Part shown: positions 47,940 through 61,845 of the stretch, piece by piece | Layout: every line of letters begins with the position of its first letter | How positions within the stretch are numbered: position 1 is the first letter of the stretch | Position numbers and translations under genes: made by a program | Origin: Nageia nagi | Lineage: Eukaryota > Pinophyta | Reading direction: 5' to 3' | Length of the DNA: 64,000 nucleotides | Assembly (NCBI GenBank): GCA_050084985.1 | Contig: JBITNC010000001.1 | Span: 216,194,001-216,258,000, forward strand | The notes under the pieces: model-generated | Database searches by the model: none | Told to the model about the DNA's origin: nothing | What the model saw: the letters and a program-made list of their open reading frames with translations, nothing else

Positions 47940-49384
47940 CTTGTAGTATTTTTTGTTTTTCTTTTTAGTAAATGGTTAGTTCAATAAAGGATACTTTGAT
48001 ATTGAGAGAAAAAGGTAGTATATGAAAAAGGTGCCTAATTAGAGTTATTAAATAGTCATGTCATTGGTTTATTTGATAACTCTCTTATCATTTATACTCA
48101 AAGAATTCACTTATTAAAGGTTTTTAATTCTTTATTGGTACTCATGCTTTGAGATTTAGTATGTCTTAAGTCATTATTAACTTATTCTTTCTCATAAGTG
48201 TTGCTCCACATCCATTTTGGATTTTTTTAGACACTTATTATGTGTTGAACCTTATGTATTTTCCCCCAATTTTGTATATATGAGCCCTCATGACTCTAGA
48301 GAAACCATTTTTAACTACTTTTAATGAATTCCATCCATTATTTTAGAAATCCTATGATGGTATTTGTTTATGGTCTACTAAAATTTATCAAATCTTTATG
48401 TACACTATGCTACTTAATGTTTAGAATTTATGTATTCTATATTTTATAATGTGTCTTGAATCATATCTTGATGGATCCCCATATTCTCTTTATGAGATTA
48501 CATGAAGGTATATAATAGTATATAATTATTATTTTGATAAAATTAAGCCTTTTTAATTTTGAAAACTCATTCCTATGATATAATAAAACACATTTTGAAC
48601 TACTCTATAATGAGTTCCTTGAATAAGTCCCATCGTGATTCTTACTAGAAGGAATATAGGAAAAAATCCTTGATTTTAGATACACTCATTTCACCAAGTA
48701 AATAACTAATCTCTTACATCCATTTAATGCATAGAGAACTCCTATCTTACTTGTGTATTACAAATTATCTCTATTGGTACCAAATTTTTTTACAAAATTC
48801 AACTTATCTTTGGTGATTATAGGCAACTTCTTTGAAGCACATACATACCTTAAGATAATAGAATATTTTCCATTGATGGTAGCCACAAAATGAATACTAT
48901 CTTACTATTAATACTTGATAGTTCATAGATGGAGCTTATTTGAGGTATGAAGAATTCTAAATCTTATAAAGATAAAATGAGCAAGTTTGATGAGTGATAG
49001 TTAGAATGCATTTAGGTAAAGATTATGGTAGATAAATCTTCTCCTTGTTGTGAAAAAATGGGTAGAATCACCATCACTTATTATGTTTGGATGATAAATT
49101 TAATTCCTTAATGGTTAAAATTTGAATACTACCTTGCAATTAGTAGATGGAGGTGCAATGTTATAGTATGATTTGAGAGCCTAAGAAATGATTAAAAAAT
49201 GATAAATAGAATCGAGTATATTAATATGGTGTTATAAAGTTAAAGACATATAACTTAGAAAGAGGAATTAAAATATTAGTGAAATAAATAATAAAGGATG
49301 TGGTTAGGTATGTTATAATAAGTAAATTGAAATTAAAAAGGATTCTTATATTCTTATCATATATAAATAAATTTAATTATTGAA
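47940..49384. other. Stretch without recognised gene
   Basis: By position the 5' part of the copia element (integrase, gag) could lie here on the minus strand, but no HHCC or DDE motif can be read. Nothing else recognised. Confidence 0.4.
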
Positions 49385-51339
49385 AGTGATAATTTCAACC
49401 AAGGAAGGGAGGTAATCCAAAATGGAATTAAAATCCTCCTTAAGTCTCAAGAGAATTAGTGCATTGTATTATGGTCATAATATATAAAGGGGTGTCCTTA
49501 TCCTCCTCCCTCCTAATACCTTATCCATCCACCAAATGTCCATGAAGATGCTCAAGGAACAAAGATCTATGTAGATGTTCGATAGTTGATATGATGATCA
49601 AAATCATATGGCATAAATGAAGTTGAATTACAAATTCATTAGATATGAAATAATATGACTTATTAAAAAGATATCATTAATGATTAAATGGGTTGTATTA
49701 TATTTGAATTACATTTGTATAATGTATGGTTTCTTCTTGTAATAAATAATGGAAGCTTCAAGGTTTATGGAATTAAATGTCATTAAATTAGATGTTTTAT
49801 AGATAGATTATATTAGGTATTAATTAATTAATATTGTAGATTACTTTGTATTTATGTTTTAGATGATTTTGTGCTTAAATGAATTGGTTTTAAGTAAAAT
49901 GTTAGCATTATGATTTAATGGGTTTTATTTTAATTAAAAATGACATTATGGTTGTTAAATACTATGATTAGTATTGATTACATGAATGAATAGGAGTAGG
50001 AATTAGTATTTCTTACATAAAAATGGTAGTGGGTATTACAAATTGATAAATTAAATAATTTTACCCAAACTCCTAATAAAGTAATCCAAAGCTATCCAAA
50101 TGACTTAGAAATAATCCTAAACTAAGGTAAGGTCCCAAATGATAATTTGGTATCACTCAAGAAACTTTAGAGATCCTTGGTATCAAAATACATATGAATG
50201 GGACCCAATGGGAATAAATGAGACTATTTAGGACCCTTGGGAAATATTTAGGAGTTTTTAATAAGGTAATGAGATATATTGATCATAAAAAAAAGGATAA
50301 AACCTAATTTAGGCTTATATTCTACTATAATTCAACCAATAAAGTAGACAAGGAGCATGAAGAATCTTGAAAAGAATAATTCAACCCTAAGGAACTTTTT
50401 GTATGGATGTAACAATGCAAGAAAAATAGTGACTTACAAATAGGACATAAATATGATTAAATAAGAATACATTCATATTGTATTTTAAGATCATTTTTAA
50501 TCATTATTACTTTCATTATATTAATTTATGCTTGTAATATTTGACAAAAGGTAGTTTCATGAAGTTTATTTAATGAATGAATGATTTTATGAGATTCTTT
50601 AGTTAAGGTTTTATAGTTAGTAAATAGATTATGTTGTTAATATAATGATTCTTGTTTCCATTATTTTGCTCAATACATTAATGAAGGCATGTTGTAGTTG
50701 AATAGAGTTATACAATACTATCGAGCTTGTCATTATGTGACTATAATAAGATCATTTGGTTTAATAATTATTAATCAAAGGTATCTACAAAGATTTCTAA
50801 ATATAGAATAATGATAAAATTAATAACCCTAATAAACCCCAATGGATTAAAATAGATCCCAACTTAGAGTTATGATTTTAAATTAAGGTTTGAAATATGT
50901 TAGGATATGTTAGGGATCTTTTTAATCAAATGGGAATAAATGGGATCAAATGTGATAGTTTGGGGATACTATGGGGAATAATTTGGGATGATTTTTTTTT
51001 TTATGGAATCAAAATAAAGATTTGATTTATACTTAAAATAATGATATTAAATCCTTACAATGAATTTTATAGATAATAAAGTTCAACATCTCATTGAATA
51101 AAATAAGGGTATGATCATCAAGAGTATTCACTTGCAAGTGAGGGTAGGAATAACTAGTGAACACACCCTTGTACTTAAATATAAATTATGAATACTAAAT
51201 ATAGTTGATAAAGTATCAATATGTAATCCATATCAGATATATTTCCATAAAAAGTAAACTTAGTGAGCCAAATAGATTAACCAAAAATTGGTCCTAACTT
51301 TAGGGGGTTAGATAGTGAAAAAGTTTGAGTTGCATTACA
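49385..51339 (+). repeat. LTR candidate of the unassigned element, copy 3
   Basis: Ends GTTGCATTACA directly before a primer site. Contains CCAAGGAAGGGAGGTAAT and a TATA-like TATATAAAGG (49481-49490) followed by a pyrimidine-rich stretch. GATCATCAAGAGTATTCACT next to TGCAAGTGAGG near 51115-51145 matches the minus-strand LTR at 24740-26175. No second LTR was found downstream. Confidence 0.5.
49481..49490 (+). promoter_or_regulatory. Possible LTR TATA box
   Basis: TATATAAAGG followed within 20 bp by TCCTTATCCTCCTCCCTCC, a layout typical of plant LTR promoters. Position within the LTR is uncertain because its 5' end is unknown. Confidence 0.4.
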
Positions 51340-51354
51340 TTGATATCAAAGCAT
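51340..51354 (+). other. Primer-binding site next to copy 3
   Basis: TTGATATCAAAGCAT, two transitions from the initiator-Met type TTGGTATCAGAGCAT, directly after the LTR end TTACA. Confidence 0.65.
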
Positions 51355-51419
51355 TTTTTTAGTTATAAAATAGGTAAAAGTAGTAAATAAAGAGTGATCC
51401 TAACTTATTTTTCATCATG

Positions 51420-54400
51420 TAGGAAACATGAAGATACATCAAGATGGTATGGCCTTGGACCTATTTACCTACAGATTTAGATATCCTATCTAACATAGAT
51501 GATATATTATCATCTTATGGATTATAAAATTCAAAAGTCAATGATAATTTAAGGTTTGAAGAGGAAAAAGTTGAACTCTAATAAATTTAATGCTAGGATT
51601 TGTACAAGTTAACTAAGGAAAGGCATCTCAACAAGTAGTACAAATTATCAATCAAACTACTAGAAGAAAGGAGTATCTAGCAAAAATAGAATAAGATTCA
51701 AGGCCCATAGTTGTAAGGAATAGGTTTGCAAAAGAAGTTGTTTTTACAAATGACATTATAAGTGAAAAAAGAGCTCTACATGATGATTCAAATAGAGAAT
51801 GTGAACTTGAATACACTATAAATTTTAAGAGTAAAATTCTTATACCTATGGAAGAAAATCCTATTCAAATTACACCTCCACTAGTAGCTAGGCTAAACCA
51901 TGAAATGAACTTATGGATGGTAACTAAGAGGCTAAATGACATGGGGGCTAATGTGTATATGGAAGAGATATTTTTCATTGAAGGGCTAGAGTACATAATA
52001 AACTAAGTAAGAAGATATTTTACTATGTTCTATAATGTAAATGGGAACTATTATTAATAATGTTCTTATGTTATTTAACATATAATAATATGACTTAGAA
52101 ATTTAGAACATATATTAAATGCATATGTTATTTATTTTGGTATGGTAGGTAAAAAGAGGTCCAAAAAAGGAAATAAATATCAATAGAAAGTAAAATAAAA
52201 ATTCCCTAATGACCTTATATAAGTGAAGTATGACACCACCCTATAAAGCTTCCTTGATATGCAAAAGGAAAAAGGAAAGAAAAACCCATAAGAAGAAGCC
52301 ACTCTAGAAAAAGGAAATAACAAAATGATCAACAAACCTAAAGCAAAAAGGGATTTTCCACTTTTTTTTGGTAGAAATGTTCCTATCCTAACTCCACAAA
52401 TTATCAAATACATTCAATATAGGAGTCATAAAATTTCATTATCTAATAAGGAGCCTAAAGAAATGGTCGATAAAGGAGATTTCATTCATAAATGAGAATG
52501 AAAGGGATGGAAGAAAATCCTTTTATAAATAAGACAAAATCCTTGCTTAATGTATTACTCATTCCTAAAAATATTTTTTTTTTGTTTATTAAATGCATGA
52601 GAAAAATTATTAACAAACAAAAGTGGATAGTTTACAAAAAATTAGAAGTTTGTTACTGAATACCATCAATAAACTTGATGGCTAGTTATCTTAGTTAGAT
52701 GACTCTAAATCAACATAATATAATTTTATTAATGGATAATTCAAAATTAAAGGATTCTAAAGCTTGATTTGAGGTGCTATAAGTAGGGGGATTAGGAATA
52801 TAAGTTATTGTATTTGGAGAAATGACTTGAAAATGATAAAATAAGGATAATAAATGGAAAATAACCTGACTTCCTCATCATCTAGAAACTATAAAGGAAT
52901 ATGTAGTTTCCCAAAGAAGAATTTACTACCAAAGCATCCATGAGATAACAAGAGGTCCCAAACTTTCTCTTGGCAATATCAAAGAAGGACCCATGTAATC
53001 CAAAAGTCTTACCAATAGTGTATTATAAGGTACAAGTAAAATTACCCTCCAAGTAAGAATAAGATAAGAAAATATAGTAGTGTAAGTATTCCTTAATTTC
53101 AAGTTTGGTAATCACACAACCAAAGTTATTTAAAGGATAGAGGGTAATAATGGTTAGATCTTGATGAATAAGAAATCTCATCACCTCTAATGAATATCAT
53201 GAAAATAAATCATGAACCCCATAATCAATAATGTTTTCTTGTATTCCCTCTAGAAGAATGATGAGGTGCACTACAAGATGATTTCCCCTATGATCCACCA
53301 TGATTTTCTATTCAATGCATCAAATATTAGGAAATCATACCTATAAATTGAACATATACTTGGAAAAGGATAGGTAATAAATGATAAATGGTGTACATAA
53401 ACACTCAAATGAGTGGATGAAGGAAGAATTCATAGTAAATATCCATTAAAGAATTATGGATGAAAAGAAGTTGTACCTTTGAAAAAGTATCTAAAGAGAT
53501 ATTGTAGACATCATTAAGAGATATTATGGTTAATAAATGCATGATAAGATATTATAAATTAAACTTTACATAAACAACATTACATCCCAATGAAAAATTT
53601 AATACTTCTTAATTTGCTTTACTTAGAAAAATATAATGTTAGAAATTGTTAATATAGGAAAGACGCAAGCTCTCATAGAAAATGAATATCTATGAAAAAA
53701 GTTGAAGAAATATGAAGAAAAAATAAGGCACCTTTAATGGGATCATGAGGAATGTGAAAGAATTTAGAATTCCATTTGTTTAGAGAGGAATAAGTTAATG
53801 ATTGAACTCATTGAATAGGAATGGAAGTTGATCCAAGAAATCTAAAGTGTGTAGGAATATGCATTTGCACACCTTAATGCCTCTTTATAAGAGATAGAAA
53901 AATGAAAAAATCAAACATAAAGGTATGAACAATTATTTCTTCAATATGGTATTTGTATAACATTGAAGTCACCTAATGATAAGGGTGAAGATATAGCTCA
54001 AATGGAGATTCAAATGGAAGAAAGTTCCATTTTCCCAACTTATTAATCAATTTAAATAAATGATTACTTATTATGAATACTACAAATGAATGTTTAGATT
54101 TTATTTGTACTTTAAAGTATGCAACAAGTAGAAAAATGCCTACAAAGATAATGATTGTTTATGAAATTTATTTGGTTTGAGATATAATGAGAAAGATGAT
54201 ATGAGATCTACAATGAATCTTGTAGTACCATAGTAGCATTATAAGGATATGTTAGTAAAGAAATTTTTATACTATGAAATTGAAAATATGTTTCCATTCC
54301 AACAATTAATCATCAAATGTGAAAAAGAGAATCTCTTTAGATTTAAAGAGATACTTTGAATTAGAAAACGATCATGTTGATGATCAAGTGAATTTAGTTG

Positions 54401-54420
54401 GTTATAAAAAATGAAAGAAA
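51420..54420 (+). pseudogene. Unassigned repeat protein, copy 3 (longest)
   Basis: The longest copy of a family with no domain I recognise. In order: NIDDILSSYGL and QQVVQIINQTTRRKEYLAKI; SRPIVV (51704) to LNHEMNLW (51891) open for about 105 codons; a Lys-rich region; IIKYIQYRSHKISLSNKEPK (near 52400-52460); IDKLDG; YYQSIHEITRGPKLSL (near 52922); a middle part; a coiled-coil of Glu/Lys heptads (NEYL, KKLKKYEEKIRHL, HEECERI, 53683-53900); ESSIFP; LLINLNK; TTNECLDFI (near 54080); then FLYYEIENMFPFQQLIIKCE (near 54290). Frames change a few times and stops fall at Gln, Arg or Trp codons. The original could exceed 800 residues. No polymerase motif in 3 kb. Confidence 0.6.
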
Positions 54421-54648
54421 AAGCTCAAATTTCATAAGCAAGTTTCACTTTTAGATCAATTTGGGATAAACACATTTCAAAAATATGATAATAAATCTTA
54501 ATAAAGGAAATTTAGGTGATGTCAAACTTTCCATATGAAGTACAAATAGGGTTGTATTCTTTGATAATGAATATGTTACTATTGTTTTACAATAATATTA
54601 ATGATTTGATTTGAATTTATTTCTCATTTTATTTTGAAAGATGATTAT

Positions 54649-55640
54649 TTAAAATACTAATATTGATGATACTTTTTTTGAATAAAAAATAATAGGATAT
54701 AAATCAATGTAATTTATACTTATTAACACATTCACCATAGTCTTGATCTTGGGGTCTATCCCAATAAGAAACCTATGAACCTTTATATGATTCTTATTAT
54801 CAAGAACATATTTGAGCAACCTAAAAAAATTTTGGTGGTAGCTTAATACACTCATAGATCCTTATTGTAGAGTATAGTATTCTTCATACTTTCTATCATA
54901 ATAGATTTTTGGAATGAATTTTTTATGAAGGGAAGCAACAAAGTACAACCACTTAAGATACTAAATCCTATGCTTGATCTTGTATGTATTCCACCATTCC
55001 AATGCAATATCCTAAAAACTATAAGTAGCCCAAATAATATTGGTTTATGTAGATAAGTTCTTCATAGAGAAGTACATCTCTTCTTCTTCTAACCATACCT
55101 CAACTTGCTCATCTTTCTCCTTACCATAAAATTTTAGGATCTAGGCTTTTTTAATATTTGAAGCAAGATCTTATTTTATCCTTACCTAAATTTAGTCATT
55201 TTTTCCTCTTAGCATTGCTTGTTCTAGAATTATTTCTTCTTATGGAAATCCATCCCATTGATTTAGCAAATTATTGATAGTCTCTTATTATTATGCAACC
55301 TACTCTTGTAACCTTCTAATGGCTTCTTCACCTTCATTATTCATATTATAATGACTTATGAAACCATATGTTATTCTATTTGAATTACTCATGTTCCTAT
55401 TCCTTTCATTCTAACTTATAACATTCATTTTATTTTCTCTTACATTAGCATTTACAAAGAGACCATTCCTTGCACCTTGTTGTAGGTTACCAAAAGCTCT
55501 TATTACACATCTTAAGAGTTCCATAATTTGAGTTTATAAAATGGTATTATTATTAGGCTCAAGCATACTCATATTAACCTCCTCAAATATTATAGTAAAA
55601 TAATCATGGATTATAGGCCCTAGGGTTTGAACTTGATGCT
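54649..55640 (-). pseudogene. Ty3/gypsy gag relic
   Basis: Minus strand reads MRRNN-like basic segments and a gag core: DEQVEVWLEEEEMYFSM, ATYSF-DIALEWWNTYK, RKYEEYYTLQ, then an open part MSVLSYHQNFFRLLKYVLDN and HRFLIGIDPKIKTMVNVL (54855-54700). This is the plant gypsy gag pattern, capsid-like. It stops near 54649 without zinc knuckle, protease or pol. It abuts, tail to tail, the plus-strand unassigned element. Confidence 0.75.
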
Positions 55641-55650
55641 ATGATAACAA
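55636..55650 (-). other. Primer-binding site of the gypsy gag relic
   Basis: Minus strand TTGTTATCATAGCAT after the LTR end GTGCTACA; two or three changes from TTGGTATCAGAGCAT. Confidence 0.6.
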
Positions 55651-58650
55651 TGTAGCACTTCACTTATTCTTAACTTCATAAACTCTTAAAATTTTAGATG
55701 TATTTTTTAAATTAATTTAAACATTAAAATGAAATAGGAATATATAAGGTGATCCATATGAACATGTTAATGCTACTAGCTAGTTAACACCCACATTATA
55801 AAATTAGTCAAATGTATATTAACCAACCTTCATTAGAAACCTTCTAGTATTCACTTCTCAATGCTCACCCATTAGAAGATGCCACATATGTGACCCTACT
55901 ATTTATATTCACAAACTATACCATATATATTTTGTTATTGATGTATTAGTTTTCTACTTGGGGCCCAAATCACCCAAGAGAATACTCATCCATAAGGTTA
56001 TGAATCTTTCCTTGATGGTTACCCTCTGATTCATAGGTGTAGATAGATTTTCTTATTAAATCCTCCATATTAAATAGGTAAGCATCATCATATATAGAAT
56101 AATATAAATAATAGTTACCCTCACATGATAAATACACTTTTATCAATTGATACCCTTATCTAATAACCTAATAAGGGTATGAGATACTAGCCTACCCATA
56201 TCTATCAGCTAGGCTAACCATGTTATCTAGTATCCTTGTACCTATATCTTTGGGATCTATGGGTATTAGAAAATACCCTTAAGGTTTTTGTTTAGTTTAA
56301 TAAATTTTTGAGAAAGATTATAAAATAAAACTATCCCAAACTAACATCACTATAAATAATTGATATTGGACTGATTATTAGGTTTCTAAGGTTTCATGCT
56401 TGAATCAAGTAATACAATGTTTTTACAATCTAATTAATTACAAATAACCCACTTTTCATATTTTTAATCATATTTGTTAAGTAATAAATTCATCAAATAT
56501 GAACAATAAGTTTCAAACAAGCTTATTCATGAAGCCATCAAAGAATATTCAATAATACTTTACTATAAATATACCATATGCATGATGCAACATAAAGTAT
56601 ATTATTTAAAAGTATATCACATATCAAAGAATAATAACAAGCCCTTAAATGCTTCTAAAAGTAGATACTTCTAGCAAGGGACTATAATGTATTCTATATA
56701 ATTTTCCTAATCATTTGTCAATCCATAGTTCTTAAATCTTACTTCAATTAACTAGTTTATTTCTATGCTTATCATTTATTTTGACCAACTTTGATCAGTA
56801 GTTTGAGGTCTCATTTAACTTTTATTTTCCTTATAAGGTTTCAATTTATTAATTATCCTTCTTTTTAGGATCACCTAAACCATAACATTTTATTTAAGCT
56901 TGAGCTAAGTACCAAAACATTACCATCTATTAAAATCAATCCAAATTTATGTAGGTAACTAATGGCTTTCTAACTTTTACATGTAATGGATGTATATTTA
57001 CTCAAAGGATGATACTTATCATTTCATAAGGAGCCATTAAATATATTTCTTCCATAAATCTTTTCATTTAATATCACTAAAGATATTATCTTCTAATATC
57101 AATTTATCCATGTTCCTTAATTCACCTCTAGTCATATTATACTTAGGTTAGAGAATCTAATGTAATATTTACTATGTGTTAATAATGTTTGAGCATATAA
57201 AGGTTCTTGTATCATTTTTTTCTTTTAAAACATCATTTATAGCCTCATAAATTTATTATATACATTTATAAACACAAACATTGGATGAGATAAAACTTTG
57301 ATATTAACTTATCATAAATATTTTACAAGTAGATCATGGACATAAGGGATATCTACCTTGGTACATATTTGGTACATAATTATACTTTTTTCATTTGATT
57401 ACATAACAATGGGTAATGGCATTCTCCTATGACCTAATGTGTATCATGATGATACTAATACAATGAGATTAATTTTAATCCTTATGATATATTTCAAATA
57501 TTCCATAAAATATCATATGGTACATATAGTTCATTAACATATGAAATTGAAAATTCAATCCATTTACATATAACGTATTTAAAACATCATCATACATATG
57601 GTGCATCTTCATTACATCTCTATCTTGCATGTTCATCCCAAGGATCCAAGTTTTATTATATATAGGTACTAGGAAGGATTTTAGAGTAATTTAGGATCAT
57701 GATAACTCTTTCCATGATAACATGCATCCTAAGCTAGATGCATTAATCTCATTCAATACAATCAAGTTCATTCAATAATGTAATAATTAACAATAATATT
57801 TTATTTATCTCATAAGGTTTTATGCTTTAATTATCTAACTACCTCTCTTCCTTGATCATAGATTATAATTTCACTATTCACAATATCATACATCTATTAT
57901 AAAATATTTCAAAGAAATGTGATTGTCAATTATCTATTATCCATTTATTATAAATGAATTAAATAAGATCTTTGAATGGTGAATTTAAAAAAAGTATAAT
58001 ACATAATTATTATGAAATATCATAAATTCTTTGATTCATACTTATGCCTCATAATCATCATTTAGTATTAGCTATCATATTACCATGATACTAGATCTAA
58101 TATGAAGCTCAAATAAATTAATAGAACTATTATATAATCCCTAATCTATATTAAACTTTTATTCCTTTATACTAGGAATATAATACTTACCCTTAATTTA
58201 TTATAAAATTCAAGTATCATTCCATTTAATTTCAAATATCTATCCATTTAATCCCATATATGATTTTAAATAATTAGTTTGAAATATACATTTCATTTTT
58301 ATCTTATAATAGCATAGTTAGTGGTGCTAAGAAACATGATACTTACATAAGAAAAATTCAATTATTTTTACTCCATTTTTCTTTCTACCAATAATTGGAT
58401 AAGAATCTAGGCTATGGGTAAAGTAAGGATGCCCCATAGTAAACCTAGATAATATAATTCATAAGGCATCCAAAATGTAGGCTATGGGTAAACTAAGGAT
58501 GCCTTGGCCATATATCATTAGATAGGATGCCTTGATATCATATACCATTATTATCAAAACTTAGGTGACATCAAACACTTAGGATATCATTTATAAATTA
58601 TGAGATGTAGTAAGTACTATAATTTACAAAGAAATGAAGGACTTGTAGGA
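55651..58650 (-). repeat. LTR candidate of the gypsy gag relic
   Basis: Begins TGTAGCACTTC (plus strand) at the primer site. Short blocks near 57840-57620 match the LTR of the unassigned element (minus strand CTATGATCAAGGAAGAGAGGT, then GAGTTATCATGATCC, then CTAGTACCTAT). The outer end is not defined; a satellite fragment starts at 58660. No coding content. Confidence 0.45.
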
Positions 58651-58659
58651 TTGGACCTC

Positions 58660-58845
58660 ATAAATATATTTTTATAAAAATATTAGGTTTTATAAAAAAT
58701 TAATACATATTTATACAAAAAAATTACATTTATATCAAAAATGATTTTTACATAAAAATTATATTTTTATATAAAAAGATACTTGATGCAAAACACACAC
58801 ATGGAACTACCTTTTAAAATGGTAAAAAGTTATGGCTATGTGTAA
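58660..58845. repeat. Isolated fragment of the copia RNase H satellite
   Basis: Contains the reverse-oriented AT array and the start of the conserved block (GATGCAAAACACACACATGG, AAAAGTTATGGCT). It lies 15 kb from array B and has no RNase H part. Confidence 0.75.
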
Positions 58846-61845
58846 AGAACCACTCTATTTCACTCCAAAACCCACACTACATTTTTTTAAAAAATGAATA
58901 CATTTTAGGTGAGTTCTTATTTTAAAAAAAAAAACATGATTCACTTCCATTATGTTCTTCTTAGCAAAATCTAGAATGAAAATAAAGCTACTCAAAAAAT
59001 TTCCTTTATTTCAATAAACTTATTTAAGTATGATTACAAAATCTTAAGTTAAAGTAACACAACTACCATAATATCATGCTTCATAGAATAACCTAGTATT
59101 TATATTTCATGGTATATTATGATTTAGGATATCATGATAAACTCAATATCTTTAAAAATATCCAAAATAATATCAAACCACAACACTAAAGCATTCATCC
59201 ACAACATAAGATTTCAAATAATGCTTGGGAAAAATCCTATATGTTTCCACTCTAGGTAAACCCTTGGTAGCTATGCTACCTAAAAATAATTTATTATTAT
59301 CATAATAAAATTATTTCAAATTTGTTCATAACCAATTACATATTCTGTAAACATGAAGACTTTCTCCAAAATAAGGTCCTCATGTCACTCAAAGTACATG
59401 TCATATTTCATATTAGTTACATAAAATTCATTATGAAGCATAACAATATAAGGTGTCATAAATCCAATATTAAATGTATCACCACATTCCATATATTCAA
59501 CATTCAAGTGTACTCAACACACTTTTAGACTATCAACCAAGAAGTACTTCAATAATAAACTCTCATCATAATGTAATGATGATGTGATCAAATAATAGTA
59601 GGATTCATTAACTAGCCAAAAGTAACTTTAAATTAATCATATGGCTTACCTAATATAGCATGATAAGTTGCTTCATAATCATTATTAGCATAAAACATTT
59701 CAACTAGACTATTATTCAATAATCAAACCTTACAAGAGAACTATAACCATATATAAACACCCATAAGTAAACTTTAATACCAATAAGGATATTTCAACTA
59801 AATCATGGTCTATATGATATTTTATGGTTAGTATATTCACAATAATCCTAATGTTTGGATTAAAATAATATGTGACCTTATCTACCACATAACCTCCTAT
59901 ACAATTATCAATGCATAATGTAACACATGTATTTAAATTCAAATTCTATCTTCCTTTAACAATAATAGGGTACCAAGAAACATAATATAAGATGTTATCA
60001 ATCCATTACTAAGTGACTTATGAAGTACTATGGATCCAACACCATATGCACCATCATGCACTAATATAAAATGGAAACATTACCATTCATAAAATAAGTC
60101 TTATTATAGATCAAAAGTATAACACAAGCTCTATGATACTACCTCAAGCTTGATTTAATAACAATTAGTTGAATTCAAATATCCAATACTATCTTGAAGA
60201 GCATAACAATAACAAATAACATAATACACTAAGCCAACATATCCCTTTCATTACAAAGCTTAACAAAACACCTACTTCAATAAACTTGGTGTCCATAATA
60301 ACCATCAAATGCTTAAAAGCATCACTATAGGTAAAATAAAGTATTTATATAAAATATATTTATTTAATAATCACTATATGGCTAATAAATAACACCTTTA
60401 AATTTAATTAGTAAAATATCAAATATTTTTTGAGTAATATACCCATTACTCCAAAATATATTCATGTAAAAGTTATTCCTCATTTTAAAATTAAAACCCT
60501 TACTAATTACTAAAATAACTTAGTAAAGATAACTAATGAGTTTTTATTCCCATTATTTCAAAACTTACCAAATAGAATATTTATAATATTTACTCCATTT
60601 ATCATAATGGAAATAAATAATGGATAATAATGTTTTGTAATTGACACCATAGTCATCCATACATACAAAAATTAATTCAAAATTTATCCGCAATTGTAAG
60701 GTTACACATTAAAGCAAACAATTATCCTTCAATGTACTATTTCTATTTATTTTACTAATAAATACAAATATTTTTTATATAAAAAGGTTTATTTAAATCA
60801 TACATTATAAAAATAAACACAAGTAATATTACCAATTACTTATATTTATTTTATTGTATCTAACACTCCATTAGCATGTAGGCATATTATCCAATTTAGG
60901 ATAAATCTTTCCTATTTTTCAAGAATTATTTTGTAAAATAAAATATTATTATTGAAATAAATAGGAAAGCATTAATTTGACTCAAATTAAAAACATACCT
61001 TAATAATATTAATGTTCTCAATGAACATGTAAATGTCCTTCATTCTCTACATATTTTGCAAAGATATCTCATTCTAATTATACACTAAACTATTTTCTAT
61101 CCTTTTAGCATATCCAACTTGATTACATTCCAATAACTTCTTCATACACTAGTCTTTCATGAATGTCTTAAGTCTTTGAACAACACTCCAATGGCCTACT
61201 TCATGCTAACTAATCAATTTCAAGTAGTGTAGATACATACCTAGTTTGGATTTAATGGACATCTTGGCAATGAGGTTCTAGCTTTCCAAGTTAAACTTCA
61301 TAGCCCAAAATGATGGTTATGTATAAGAAGAACACGCATAAAGGATATGTTGGTATGATGGTTCTTAAGTCTTTGATTAGATCAAAGAGTTTAAAATATC
61401 CTTATTGTATCCATGAACTACATAACTTATAATCATTACAATCCATAAGATTTCATTTTAGATGATACACTTATCAAACATGATTTAATTTGAACCAATT
61501 TCTACTACTCTCAATGTAATCCAAAATATTATGGTTGTAACTCCTTATAAATCCCCTATTAGACCATTTTAACTTGATAATAAGTGTTCCATGAGACTAT
61601 TATGCTTTAGAACCATTTGATGTATTAGTATCATGTGTATCCAAATGATGTGATAGCTCCTAAATGATGCCTTTCATTGCTTTATCAAATATTTAATAGA
61701 ACCCTTTCAATAAATTTTTTCTAGGCATATCTTACATCTAATAGAGTCCCTAAAACTCTTCTACTCTTGGTACAACATAATGAATGATAACTTTAGAATA
61801 TAAGCCTAGAAAACCTACATTTTTTCATGTTGTAGCTTATGCCCA
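58846..61845. other. AT-rich stretch without recognised gene
   Basis: No recognisable motif. Two short frames (plus 59322-59528, minus 59942-59730) have ordinary-looking residues but no family resemblance I can name. CpG remains very rare. Confidence 0.45.

Noticed and set aside
47940-49384. Integrase and gag of the copia relic
   Set aside because: Expected here by position, but no zinc-finger or DDE motif can be read on the minus strand.
52180-52413. 77-codon minus-strand frame with hydrophobic segments
   Set aside because: It is antisense to the Lys-rich part of the unassigned protein, whose plus-strand frame is supported by a second copy.
59730-59942. 70-codon minus-strand frame with plausible protein composition
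   Set aside because: It could be decayed coding sequence, but neighbouring frames do not extend it and I recognise no motif.
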